From Halobaculum sp. CBA1158 (GTDB taxonomy: Archaea > Halobacteriota > Halobacteria > Halobacteriales > Haloferacaceae): a DNA stretch of 64,000 nt. This document shows positions 14,177 to 22,818 of this stretch, one piece after another (the first letter of the stretch is position 1; each line of letters begins with the position of its first letter). The translations under genes and the position numbers were made by a program. The DNA is taken from contig NZ_CP090371.1 in assembly GCF_021431925.1 (NCBI RefSeq), positions 620,001 to 684,000 of the forward strand, given 5' to 3'. The notes below the pieces were generated by a model. The model ran no database searches. It was given only the letters and a program-made list of their open reading frames with translations, and was not told the origin of the DNA.

Positions 14177-14983
14177 TCACGCCGTCAGCTCGCGGTAGTA
14201 CGCCACCGAGAAGGTGCCGAAGAAACCGCCAAAGAGCGTGCCCAGCACGACCGTCAGCGCGGAGACGCCGACGGCTCTCAGCGAGGGCATCGACACGACG
14301 AACGGGTCCGCGCCCGCGGGGACGGTCGGCGCGGCCAGCGCCGAGGCGAGGCCGACGACCAGCCCGAACGCGCCCGCGAGCACGCCAACCAACAGCGTGT
14401 AGCCGAGCACGCTCGCGAGGTTGCGGCGGACCAGCCCCGCGCTGTGTGTGATCGCGTCGATCGCGTCGCGGTCGTCGATCACGATCGCCTGCCCGTAGAA
14501 CTGGATCAGGAACGCGACCAGCAGGTACGCGAGTACCACGGCGAGCAGGACGATCCCGACGGCCGCCACCAACGCGAGGTCCGGCTCGGCACCGGCCCCG
14601 CCGGCCGGGAAGAAGCCGATCGCCCCGAACAGCACCGCGACGAACGCGATGGCCCCGAGCGCGAGGTTCACCCCGAAGAGGATCAGGTACACCACGAACA
14701 CAGGGACGAAGTTCTCCTTGCCCTCGGCGACGAACGTCGCGAGCGACGTGCGCTCGTCGAGCGCCTCGTCGACCATCCCGATGAGCCCCGCCTGCACGAA
14801 CGGGACGGCGACGACGTACACCAGCGAGAACACCAGCGACACCACGCCCGCGATCAGGGGCGCGCTCGACTGCAACAGCAACTGCGGCACCTGAAACAGC
14901 GTCAGCAGCAGCACGGGCACGAACAGGACCGGGTCGGCGGCGAGCGTCGACGGCGTCCGGCGGAGGGCGGTCTGGAGGGCCAC
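14177..14983 (-). CDS. DUF7847-like multipass membrane protein
   Basis: A 268-residue integral membrane protein with about six hydrophobic segments, including DPVLFVPVLLLTLFQVPQLL, SLVFSLVYVVAVPFVQAGLI, FVPVFVVYLILFGVNLALGA and LLAVVLAYLLVAFLIQFYGQ. A cytosolic-looking loop with DDRDAIDAITHSAGLVRRNL precedes the last two helices, a layout seen in a large haloarchaeal family of glycerophosphoryl-diester-phosphodiesterase-like membrane proteins of unknown role. GTG at 14983-14981 opens directly before an amphipathic start (MALQTALRRTP). No functional residues can be pointed to. Confidence 0.75.
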   Translation of the reverse strand: MALQTALRRTPSTLAADPVLFVPVLLLTLFQVPQLLLQSSAPLIAGVVSLVFSLVYVVAVPFVQAGLIGMVDEALDERTSLATFVAEGKENFVPVFVVYLILFGVNLALGAIAFVAVLFGAIGFFPAGGAGAEPDLALVAAVGIVLLAVVLAYLLVAFLIQFYGQAIVIDDRDAIDAITHSAGLVRRNLASVLGYTLLVGVLAGAFGLVVGLASALAAPTVPAGADPFVVSMPSLRAVGVSALTVVLGTLFGGFFGTFSVAYYRELTA

Positions 14984-15085
14984 GACTGAACATCCGTTCA
15001 GTCCATGATAAATGTACTGACCGATCGGCGGCCCGACGGGGACTCCGTCGTCGCCCCGGCGGTCGTGGCGACCCGTCTCGAGCGG

Positions 15086-15268
15086 TCACTCCTCCTCGTC
15101 AGTCCTCGCGACGACCGCCTCGGCCCCGCACTCCGGGCACTCGTCGCGGTCGACCTCGAACCGTTCCCCGCAGGCCTGACAGCGGTACTCCGCGTTCCGC
15201 TCGGCCTCCGCCTTCGCGGTCTGCTTGAACTGTTCGACCTGCCGTCCGATCCGTTCGAAGAGCCCCAT
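15086..15268 (-). CDS. Small zinc-ribbon protein
   Basis: A 60-residue protein with a basic/amphipathic N-terminal helix (ERIGRQVEQFKQTAKAEAER) and a C-terminal zinc ribbon with the pairs CQAC and CPEC, 13 residues apart. The ATG at 15268-15266 (MGLFERIG) is preferred over an in-frame upstream ATG at 15334 because the intervening residues are Ser/Pro/Arg-rich and unconserved in appearance. Small CPxCG zinc-ribbon proteins are abundant in haloarchaea and mostly of unknown function. Confidence 0.75.
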   Translation of the reverse strand: MGLFERIGRQVEQFKQTAKAEAERNAEYRCQACGERFEVDRDECPECGAEAVVARTDEEE

Positions 15269-15556
15269 GGTCGGATGTGACGGGCGACTGGATGAATAAG
15301 CGTTCCCCGAGAGACGGGGCTCGGGCCGTCGCACGCCACCGCGGTCGCTGACGTGCGTCGGTCCCCCAGATTGACCGGCACTCGTTCGCGAGCGCGTCGT
15401 GGGCGTGCCGACGTGCGTCGCGGCGGCCGTGCTGTTTCCAGGCGGCTGCGCTCCGGCATCGAGGATCGGTCGCCGTCGTCGGTCGTCGTCGGTCGCGGTT
15501 CGGCGACGGCCCTCGACGGCCCGATCGGATGACTCAGTACGGAGAGAGACGCCGGT
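15269..15556. other. Intergenic region, 288 bases
   Basis: No gene is supported here. On the minus strand it lies between the end of topA and the start of the zinc-ribbon gene. The sequence is GC-rich with low-complexity GTC/GTCGG runs at 15470-15520. I see no structured RNA or repeat array. Confidence 0.5.
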
Positions 15557-18121
15557 TCAGTCCGCCTTCGCCTGCCACCCGCGCACGGTGTCGGGCCCGA
15601 CGCCGTCGAGTTCGTCCGCGAGCGCGTCCGGTTCCGTCTCCTTGAGCGAGGAGACGTCCTCGATCCCGGCGTCCTTCAGTTTCGCTGCGGTCTTCTCGCC
15701 GATCCCCTCGATCGCCTCCAGCTCCGACCCCGCCTGCCGGGACTGGTACTCCCGGTAGTTGCAGATCGGACAGCCCAGCTCCCACGGCTCGTCGCCCGAG
15801 TGGACCACCAGGTGCGGGAGGTCGTGCTCCTCGCAGGTCTCGTCGGTCACCTCGATCTCGCCGCGGCGCGGCAGCGGCAGCGAGTACTCGCACTCCGGAT
15901 ACCGGGTACAGCCCACGAGCCGCGAGCCGGAGCGCAGGCGCTTGATCGCGAGCTTCCCGCCGTGTTCCGACGAGTCGCTTCCCGCCGCGCTCTCCCCACA
16001 TTCGGGGCAGTCTCCGATCACTTCGTCCTCCTCCTCGTCGGCCTCGTCGGCCTGACACTGCGGGCAGCCGTGGACGAACGTCTTGCGACCCGCGAGCATC
16101 TTCACGTGGTTCAGCCCGTGGTCGTCGCACACCTCGTCGAGGATGAGCGGCTTGCCCGTCGACGGCAGCGGGAGGGTGTACTCGCAGTCGGGGTAGCCGT
16201 CGCAGCCGACGAAGTACGACCCCGCCCGCGACTTGCGCACGAGGAGGGTGTCGCCGCACTCGGGACACGGCCCCAGTTGCTTGTCCGCCTTCAGCGACTT
16301 CTGGAGGTGGTCGCCGACCGCCTCTCGCGACTCGGCCAGCTCGTCGAACACCGCAGAGAGCATCTCGCGGGACTCGTCGGCGACCTCGTCGAACTCTTTT
16401 TTCCCCGAGGCGATGGCCTGCATGTCCGCCTCGAGTTGGGCGGTCATCTCGTCGCTCACGATGCGGTCGGCGAACTCCTCGCTGGCCTTCACGACCGCCT
16501 TCGCCAGGCCGGTCGGCCGGGGCGGGTCGCTCTCGATATAGCCGCGGTCGTACAGCTTCTGTATCACGTCGTGGCGCGTCGCCTTCGTCCCGATCCCCAT
16601 GTCCTCCATCGTCTCGATGAGCCGGGACTGGCCGTACCGGCGCGGCGGCTGGGTCTGCTTGGCCTCCAAGGCCGTGTCGACGATCCCCAGCGCCTCGCCC
16701 TCCGACACGTCGGGGACGTAGCTCTCGTTGGTCGAGAAGTACGGGTACACGGCGTGGTACCCCTCCTCTGTGAGCCGCTTGCCGTTGGACTTCAGCCGCA
16801 GCGGGCCGTCGTCGACGCCCGCGGCCGACTCGCCGGCGGCGACCTCGGTGACGACGCGGAGGTGTTCCCACTCGGCGTCCGGCGCGCACGTCGCGAGGAA
16901 CCGTCGCACCACCAGTTCGTACACCTCCCACTCGTCGTCGGAGAGCTCCGAGGGGGCCGGGAGCTCCCCGGTCGGGTGGATCGGCGGGTGGTCGGTCGTC
17001 TCCTCGTCGCCCTCAGTCGGTTCGATGTCGTCAAGCTCCAGCAGCGACTCGGCGTCGTCGCCGAACTCGCGACCCATCGACAGCTCCTCCAGCAGCTCCC
17101 GCTCCTCCAGGTCCTCGGGGTAGACGGTGTTGTCCGTGCGCGGGTAGGTGATGAACCCGGCCGTGTAGAGGTCCTCCGCCATGCTCATCGCGCGCTGTGC
17201 GGAGTAGCCGATCGAGGAGGCCGCGCGGATGAACTGCGTCGTGTTGAACGGCGCGGGCGGCTCGTCGGTCCGCCGACGGCGACGCACCGACGACACGGTC
17301 GCCGACTCGGCCTCCAACAGCCGGTCGTACACCGCCTCGGCGGTCGCCTCGTCCCAGACGCGCTCGGCCTCGGTGCCGTCGTCGTCCTCGTAGAAGTACT
17401 GCGCGTCGAAGCCGTCCTCGTCGGGGTCCGCCTCCTCGCCGTCGCGTTTCAGCAGGTCGGCGAACAGCTCCCAGTAGTCCTCGGGGTCAAACGCCTCGAT
17501 CTCGCGCTCGCGGTCGACGATCAGCTTGAGGGTCGGCCCCTGCACCCGGCCGACGGAGATGAAGTCGTCGCCCAGTTGGCGGGCAGACAGCGACAGGAAC
17601 CGCGTCAGCGACGCCCCCCAGATCAGGTCGATTATCTGGCGGGCCTCCCCCGCCGCCGCGAGGTCGAAGTCGATCTCGTCGCGGTCCTCGAACGCTCCGC
17701 GCACCTCGTTCTCGGTGATCGAGGAGAAGCGCACGCGGTCGACGGGCACGTCCTCGTTCACCTCGCGGATCAGTTCGTACGCTTCCTTACCGATCAGCTC
17801 GCCCTCGCGGTCGTAGTCGGTCGCGATGACGACGCGGTCGGCGTCCCGCGACAGCAGCCGCAGCGCGCGGACGATCCCCTCCTGAGTGGGGCGCTTGCGG
17901 ACGGGGGCGTCGATCAGCTCCACCGGCTCCACGTCGCGCCAGTCGTCGTACTCCGGCGGGAAGTCCACCGCGACGACGTGGCCCGACAGCCCGATGCAGC
18001 GGGTGCCGCCCCAGCGGTAGACGTTGACGCCGGCGCGCCGCTCGGTGTCGAAGTCCCCGTTCGAGAGGATCTCCGAGAGCCGCCGCGCGGCGTTGTCCTT
18101 CTCGGTGACGATCAGTTCCAT
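15557..18121 (-). CDS. topA: DNA topoisomerase I (type IA)
   Basis: This 854-residue enzyme relaxes negatively supercoiled DNA by passing one strand through a covalently gated nick. The N-terminal TOPRIM domain begins MELIVTEKDNAARRLSEIL and includes ATDYDREGELIG with its acidic triad. The catalytic tyrosine is Tyr326 in FITYPRTDN. ERGYIESDPPRPTGLAKAVV-type sequence (YDRGYIESDPPRPTG here) closes the gate domain. The C-terminus carries several four-cysteine zinc ribbons (CPECGDTLL, CDGYPDCEYTLPL and repeats) and a final helix-hairpin-helix region (LEAIEGIGEKTAAKLKDAGI) that is characteristic of archaeal versions. ATG at 18121-18119. Divergent from the creatininase gene. Confidence 0.96.
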   Translation of the reverse strand: MELIVTEKDNAARRLSEILSNGDFDTERRAGVNVYRWGGTRCIGLSGHVVAVDFPPEYDDWRDVEPVELIDAPVRKRPTQEGIVRALRLLSRDADRVVIATDYDREGELIGKEAYELIREVNEDVPVDRVRFSSITENEVRGAFEDRDEIDFDLAAAGEARQIIDLIWGASLTRFLSLSARQLGDDFISVGRVQGPTLKLIVDREREIEAFDPEDYWELFADLLKRDGEEADPDEDGFDAQYFYEDDDGTEAERVWDEATAEAVYDRLLEAESATVSSVRRRRRTDEPPAPFNTTQFIRAASSIGYSAQRAMSMAEDLYTAGFITYPRTDNTVYPEDLEERELLEELSMGREFGDDAESLLELDDIEPTEGDEETTDHPPIHPTGELPAPSELSDDEWEVYELVVRRFLATCAPDAEWEHLRVVTEVAAGESAAGVDDGPLRLKSNGKRLTEEGYHAVYPYFSTNESYVPDVSEGEALGIVDTALEAKQTQPPRRYGQSRLIETMEDMGIGTKATRHDVIQKLYDRGYIESDPPRPTGLAKAVVKASEEFADRIVSDEMTAQLEADMQAIASGKKEFDEVADESREMLSAVFDELAESREAVGDHLQKSLKADKQLGPCPECGDTLLVRKSRAGSYFVGCDGYPDCEYTLPLPSTGKPLILDEVCDDHGLNHVKMLAGRKTFVHGCPQCQADEADEEEDEVIGDCPECGESAAGSDSSEHGGKLAIKRLRSGSRLVGCTRYPECEYSLPLPRRGEIEVTDETCEEHDLPHLVVHSGDEPWELGCPICNYREYQSRQAGSELEAIEGIGEKTAAKLKDAGIEDVSSLKETEPDALADELDGVGPDTVRGWQAKAD

Positions 18122-18390
18122 CAGTTGCCGGTGAGTATGCCGAATCCCCTTGTAACCCTTTCGCGGGTCGGTCTCACACGGGGAGTCGGCGAGCGGGAGT
18201 CGGCGACTCGGTCGTTCGGCGACGTGGCTGTCCGGCGACGGCGACGGCGACGCGTCGCCGGCGGCGACGACCGCGACACCGACCGCGACGACCGGTCACG
18301 GTCGATCCCCTCTCTTTCCTCCCTCCCCTCGAACCGGACGCGTCGTTCCGCTTCCCGAAGGGGTATGCCCCCGGCCGCCGCCGAGCCGGT

Positions 18391-19134
18391 ATGCCCGAGA
18401 CCGAACGCGACCTCGCGACGATGACCTGGGAGGACGCCGGCGACGCCCTCCTGAGCGCCGACGCGGTCGTCGTCCCCACCGGCAGCACCGAACAGCACTC
18501 CGTCCACCTCCCGCTGTCGACCGACAGCCTCCGCGCGGAGCACCTCTCGGCCGAACTCGTCGGGGCGGCCCCGGATCACGGGCTCGACCTGCTTCGCGCC
18601 CCGACGCTCCCCTACGGCGACAGCGAGCACCACATGCCGTTTCCCGGAACGGTCACCCTCTCGCAGGACACGTACAAGCAAGCGCTGATCGACGTCGGGT
18701 CCTCACTCGCGGAGCACGGTGCCAAGCGCGTGCTGTTTCTCAACTGCCACGGCGGCAACAAGCAGGCGCTGTCGCTGGCGACCGACCGGCTCAACCGCGA
18801 CCACGAGATCGGTGCGCACTTCGTCCACTGGACCGACTTCGGTCGCGACGAGTTGGAGGACCACTTCGGCGACGGCTGGGGCCACGCCGGCGATCACGAA
18901 ACGAGCTTCGTGGAACTCGTCCGCGACGACCTCGTGAAGTCGGATCGCAAGGAGCCGCAGGAGGCCGACGAGATGCCGGGGACGCGCTCGTACACGTACT
19001 TCTCGGAGGTGACCGAACTGGGCGGGCTGGGCGATCCGACGAACTCCGACCCGGAGTTCATGGCCGAAGTGGTGGACAACACGACCGAGCGGATCCTGGA
19101 GGCGTTGGCGGAGGACATCGAGAACGGGTGGTAG
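18391..19134 (+). CDS. Creatininase/amidohydrolase-family protein, copy 1
   Basis: A 247-residue cytosolic metal-dependent amidohydrolase-like protein. The metal-binding signature is GSTEQHSVHLPLSTDS with Glu34, His36 and Asp45; LNCHGGN and HAGDHETS provide further conserved ligands. The family includes creatininase, MftE, and the archaeal ArfB formamide hydrolase of the riboflavin/F420 pathway, all of which share this core, so the substrate cannot be fixed from sequence. ATG at 18391 is well placed before the conserved DLATMTWEDA opening. A second family member lies at 44644-45441. It converges with the peptidase gene that follows. Confidence 0.85.
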   Translation: MPETERDLATMTWEDAGDALLSADAVVVPTGSTEQHSVHLPLSTDSLRAEHLSAELVGAAPDHGLDLLRAPTLPYGDSEHHMPFPGTVTLSQDTYKQALIDVGSSLAEHGAKRVLFLNCHGGNKQALSLATDRLNRDHEIGAHFVHWTDFGRDELEDHFGDGWGHAGDHETSFVELVRDDLVKSDRKEPQEADEMPGTRSYTYFSEVTELGGLGDPTNSDPEFMAEVVDNTTERILEALAEDIENGW

Positions 19135-19161
19135 CCCGGCCGAGTCGGCCCGGTCTGCGCC

Positions 19162-21069
19162 TCACACGTGCTCGTCGAGGAAGTCCGCGATCGCCTCGAA
19201 CTCCTCGATGCGGTTCTCGCGACTCGTCGTGTGGTGGCCCTCGTCCTCGAAGATCAGCGTCTCGACGGGAACCCCCCGCTCGCGGACCGCCTCGGCGACC
19301 TGCTCGGCCTCGCCGACGGGGACCCGCGGGTCGTTCGCGCCGTGCTGGACGAACAGCGGGCACCGGACCGCCTCGATGTTCGAGAGCGGCGAGATCGACT
19401 TGAGGAACTCGTAGTCGTCCTCCAGGCTCCCGTACTCGGCCTCGCGGTGGCTCCTGCGCCACTCGCCGGTGTTCTCGAGGAAGGTGGTGAAGTCCGCGAT
19501 GCCGACGAAGTCGACGGCGGCGGCCCACAGGTCGGGGTACTCGGTGATGGCCGCGAGCACCATGAACCCGCCGTAGGATCGACCGTACGCGACGATCCGG
19601 TCGTCGTCCACCGCGGGCTGTTCGTGAAGCCACTCGACGCCGGCGGCCACGTCGGCCACCGAGTCCATCCGCCGTTCGACGTCGTCGAGGTGCGCGTACG
19701 CCTTTCCGTACCCCGAGGACCCGCGGACGTTCGGCTCCAGGACCGCGTACCCTCGGTTCAGGAAGTACTGTTTCGTCGGGTAGAACCACGGCCGGCGCTG
19801 GTGTTCGGGCCCGCCGTGGATGTCGACGATGGCGGGGACCGCCTCGTCGGGATCCTCCGGATCGACGCCCGGCGGGAGCGTCCAGTACGCCGGGATCTCC
19901 CGGTCGTCGAAGGTCTCGTAGCGAACCGTCTCCGGCGCGTGGAACGCGGAGTCGGGGAGTCCGTTGCGACCGACGGGCGTCCAGTCGGTCGCGGCGTCGC
20001 TCCCGAACTCGCAGACGCGGACGCCGTACGGCACCGTCGGCGACGTGTGCGTGAACGCGAGCCGCTCGGCGTCGGGGCCGAACGTGAGCCCTCGGACGAT
20101 GCCGTCGACCGCGGGCGTCTCGACCGGGCGGAGTTCCGTGTCGTCGGCGTCGGCGACGAGCGTCCCGGCGCGCAGCGACGAGTAGCCGCCCTCGTTGACC
20201 GCGTACGCGAGGCGGCCCGTGTCGCGGTCGAACGCGAGCGCGTCCACGTCCCAGGCGTCGCTTCCGGGTTCGCCCGTCGCGTCCGCGGTCGCCCCCGACG
20301 ACGCGTCGTGGCCGGCGACCGGCCTCACGGAGCCATCGGCCAGCGAGAGGCGGCCGACGTAGGCCGTGTCGCTGCCGCGGTTCGTGACGCACAGCAGGCC
20401 GCCCTCCCCGTCGAAGTGGAGGTGCGAGTACGTCGCCTCCGCGTCGGTCCCCCCGTCGGGGTCGGCCGAGAGCGTCGTCGTCTCGCCCGCGTCGAGGTCG
20501 AGCAGCGTGAGTTCCTCCTCGTAGCTGGAGTGCGGCTTCGAGAGCACGAGTCGGTCGCCGTCGGGGCCGAACGCCGCGACGTTGAGCCAGCCGCCCGGTC
20601 CCTCGTACACGCGCTCGGGGTCGCCAGCCGGCGCTTCCGGGCTGCCGACCGCCTGCACGTACGCGTCGAATCGACCGTCCTCCCCGCGGTTGGCGGTGTA
20701 GGCGATCCGGTCGCCGTCGGGCCCCCACGCGCCCCAGGCGTGTTTCGACTCGGGGTCGGCGGTGAGCGCCCGCTCGACGCCCGTCGCGAGGTCGTAGTGG
20801 AGCAGTTGGTCGCGCTCGTCGCTGCCGCGGTCCATCGCGTACACGAACGACTCGTCGGCCGGCGACGCCGCGAGCGCGGAGACGCGCTCCTCGTGCGGGG
20901 TGAGGCGGTTCGGCCACCCGGCCGCGTCGTCGGCGGTCCACACCTGCGGCGTGCCGGAGGTGTCCGCGAGGAACAGGAGGCGACCCTCGGGCGTGAACGC
21001 GGGGGAGTCGACGTGGTCGATCGCCAGAAACCGAGGGACGCCGTAGCCGGCGTCGGCTGTGTCGGACAT
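19162..21069 (-). CDS. S9 family (prolyl oligopeptidase-like) serine peptidase
   Basis: A 635-residue intracellular peptidase. The first 370 residues form a WD-like beta-propeller with repeats such as GRLLFLADTSGTPQVW, WGPDGDRIAYTANRG and LRVCEFGS-type strands. The alpha/beta hydrolase domain starts near residue 390 and has the nucleophile Ser498 in GRSYGGFM, the acid in HGANDPRVP, and the His in DEGHHTTSRENR. No signal peptide is present, so it probably degrades peptides in the cytosol. An M20 dipeptidase gene lies immediately upstream on the same strand (gap 118 bases), which suggests shared peptide catabolism. Confidence 0.92.
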   Translation of the reverse strand: MSDTADAGYGVPRFLAIDHVDSPAFTPEGRLLFLADTSGTPQVWTADDAAGWPNRLTPHEERVSALAASPADESFVYAMDRGSDERDQLLHYDLATGVERALTADPESKHAWGAWGPDGDRIAYTANRGEDGRFDAYVQAVGSPEAPAGDPERVYEGPGGWLNVAAFGPDGDRLVLSKPHSSYEEELTLLDLDAGETTTLSADPDGGTDAEATYSHLHFDGEGGLLCVTNRGSDTAYVGRLSLADGSVRPVAGHDASSGATADATGEPGSDAWDVDALAFDRDTGRLAYAVNEGGYSSLRAGTLVADADDTELRPVETPAVDGIVRGLTFGPDAERLAFTHTSPTVPYGVRVCEFGSDAATDWTPVGRNGLPDSAFHAPETVRYETFDDREIPAYWTLPPGVDPEDPDEAVPAIVDIHGGPEHQRRPWFYPTKQYFLNRGYAVLEPNVRGSSGYGKAYAHLDDVERRMDSVADVAAGVEWLHEQPAVDDDRIVAYGRSYGGFMVLAAITEYPDLWAAAVDFVGIADFTTFLENTGEWRRSHREAEYGSLEDDYEFLKSISPLSNIEAVRCPLFVQHGANDPRVPVGEAEQVAEAVRERGVPVETLIFEDEGHHTTSRENRIEEFEAIADFLDEHV

Positions 21070-21187
21070 ACCTCAAGGGGGTGCGCCGCACGGCTAAAGC
21101 GTTCGGCAGCCGGCGAGAGAGTCGAGTCGGCGGCGACTGGGGGCCCTCGGCGACCCCGCGACCGCCGGTCCGGGGGCGCGACTTCGA

Positions 21188-22675
21188 CTACGGATCCGCG
21201 TCGGCGACGCGCTCCAGCACCGCCGCTGTGGTCCGGATTCCGTTCTCGAAGCAGTCCAGGTCGAGGTGCTCGTTGGGCGAGTGGTTGCCCTGATCGGGGT
21301 TCGCGTACGGCACCACGAGCACGGGCACGTCCGAGAGCGCGTCGACCCGCCGGAAGAACGCCGCCGGGAGCGACCCCCCGAGGACGGGCAACTCCACCGG
21401 CTCGGAGCCCCACACCTCCGACAGCGCCGACAGCACGGGCGACGCCGCCGGGGTGTCCACGGGCGTCTTCATCGGCGGGAACCCGGTCCCCTTTGTCACC
21501 TCCACGTCGGGGTGGACGTCGGCGACGTGCTCCTCGATGCGCTCGAAGGCGGTGTCGGGGTCCTGGCCGGGCACCAGCCGGGAGTCGAGTTTCGCCGTCG
21601 CCGTCCGCGGGACGACCGTCTTGCTTCCCTCACCTTGGTAGCCCGAGTCGAGTCCGTTGACCGTGACCGTCGGCTCCAGCAGCAGGCGCTCGTAGTAGTC
21701 GCGGTCGGTCGTGAAGTGCGTCAGGTCCAGTTCCGCCCGTACGGCGTCGGCGTCGTCCGGGAGCGCGGCCACGAGGTCGCGGTCGGCCTCGGTGAGTTCG
21801 ATCCCGTCGTGGAAGCCGTCGACGGCGACGCGGTCGCCGCCGGAGGGGTAGCCGCGGTCGGGGGCCGTCTCGGGATGGCGCTCGGTCAGCGACGCGACGA
21901 CCTCCGCGAGTTCGGTCGCGGCGTTCGGCACCGGCCCGCCGAAGTTGCCCGAGTGGAGGTCCGCGTTCGCGGTCTCGAGGTCGAGCTGGAACGTGAGGAT
22001 CCCGCGGTTGCCGTAGATCAGGGTGGGTCGCCCGGAGCGGTGCTGCGGACCGTCGGCGACGTACACGAGGTCGGCGTCGCGGATCGCGGCCGCCGGTGCC
22101 CGGGAGTCGGACTCGGGGTCGTCGGCTCGCGCCTTCGAGGACTCGCGTCGCTCGTCCTCGCACTCCCCGTCGAGGTACGACTTCAGCCCGAGGCTGCCGC
22201 TCTCCTCGCCGCCCTCGATCAGGAGCTTGACCGTCACCGCCGGCGTCGCGTCGGCGGCCGCCAGCGCGTCGAGCGCGAACGCGTGCGCGAGGAACTGCCC
22301 CTTGTTGTCGCCCGCGCCGCGGCAGTAGACCGCTCCGTCGCGCACGGTCGGCTCGAACGGCGGCGACTCCCATTGCTCGGGGTGCTCGGCGGGCTGTACG
22401 TCGTAGTGGCCGTAGAACACGACCGTCGGCGCGTCCGGGTCGTCGGCGACGCGCTCGCCGTAGACGAGGGGGTAGCGGTCCGTCTCGATCCGCCGCGCGT
22501 CGAGGCCGTGATCTGCCAGGAGGTCGCGGACGGCGTCCGCGCCGGCGTCCATCCCCTCGCCGGTCGCGCTGACGGTGCGCAGCCGCAGAAGTTCGAACAG
22601 CGACTCCCGGTAGTCGTCGAGGCGCTCGCGGATCGCATCGTCGGCCGCGCTTGCGGGCGGATCCGTGTCCGACAT
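21188..22675 (-). CDS. M20 family metallo-dipeptidase
   Basis: A 495-residue zinc-dependent peptidase. The metal site is visible in FYGHYDVQPAEHPEQWESPP (first His and Asp), GRGAGDNKGQ-type bridging Asp (here CRGAGDNKGQFLAHA) and the catalytic Glu pair in LLIEGGEESGS. The mid-region carries the lid domain with the conserved NRGILTFQLDLETANADLHS, where the final His contacts substrate in relatives. An extra Arg/Asp/Glu-rich insert (around DGECEDERRESSKARADDPE) looks like a halophilic loop. No signal sequence. ATG at 22675-22673. It probably acts with the neighbouring S9 peptidase in peptide breakdown. Confidence 0.92.
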   Translation of the reverse strand: MSDTDPPASAADDAIRERLDDYRESLFELLRLRTVSATGEGMDAGADAVRDLLADHGLDARRIETDRYPLVYGERVADDPDAPTVVFYGHYDVQPAEHPEQWESPPFEPTVRDGAVYCRGAGDNKGQFLAHAFALDALAAADATPAVTVKLLIEGGEESGSLGLKSYLDGECEDERRESSKARADDPESDSRAPAAAIRDADLVYVADGPQHRSGRPTLIYGNRGILTFQLDLETANADLHSGNFGGPVPNAATELAEVVASLTERHPETAPDRGYPSGGDRVAVDGFHDGIELTEADRDLVAALPDDADAVRAELDLTHFTTDRDYYERLLLEPTVTVNGLDSGYQGEGSKTVVPRTATAKLDSRLVPGQDPDTAFERIEEHVADVHPDVEVTKGTGFPPMKTPVDTPAASPVLSALSEVWGSEPVELPVLGGSLPAAFFRRVDALSDVPVLVVPYANPDQGNHSPNEHLDLDCFENGIRTTAAVLERVADADP

Positions 22676-22783
22676 GGTCGCTCCAGCACGGCCGGAGGCT
22701 TCGCCCTTTGGCCGCCGGCACGGCGTGCCGGGAACGGATCGATCCGGGAGAGTTACTAACGAGATACCATATCCAATGCCAAA

Positions 22784-22810
22784 GTTAATATTCTACATGA
22801 AATAATTAAC
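22784..22810. promoter_or_regulatory. Palindromic operator overlapping the znuA promoter
   Basis: GTTAAT (22784-22789) and ATTAAC (22805-22810) are perfect inverted arms 15 bases apart in an AT-rich block. A TATA-like TTAATATT lies at 22785-22792, about 27-34 bases before the ATG at 22819, so the mRNA is probably leaderless and a bound repressor would cover both TATA and start site. A metal-sensing DtxR/SirR- or Zur-type repressor is the natural candidate; its identity is inferred. Confidence 0.5.
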
Positions 22811-22818
22811 AAACAGAG

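Noticed and set aside
15800-18424. 874-codon plus-strand frame opposite topA
   Set aside because: Its residues are Arg/Leu/Val-rich shadow translation of the topA antisense; topA has full domain content.
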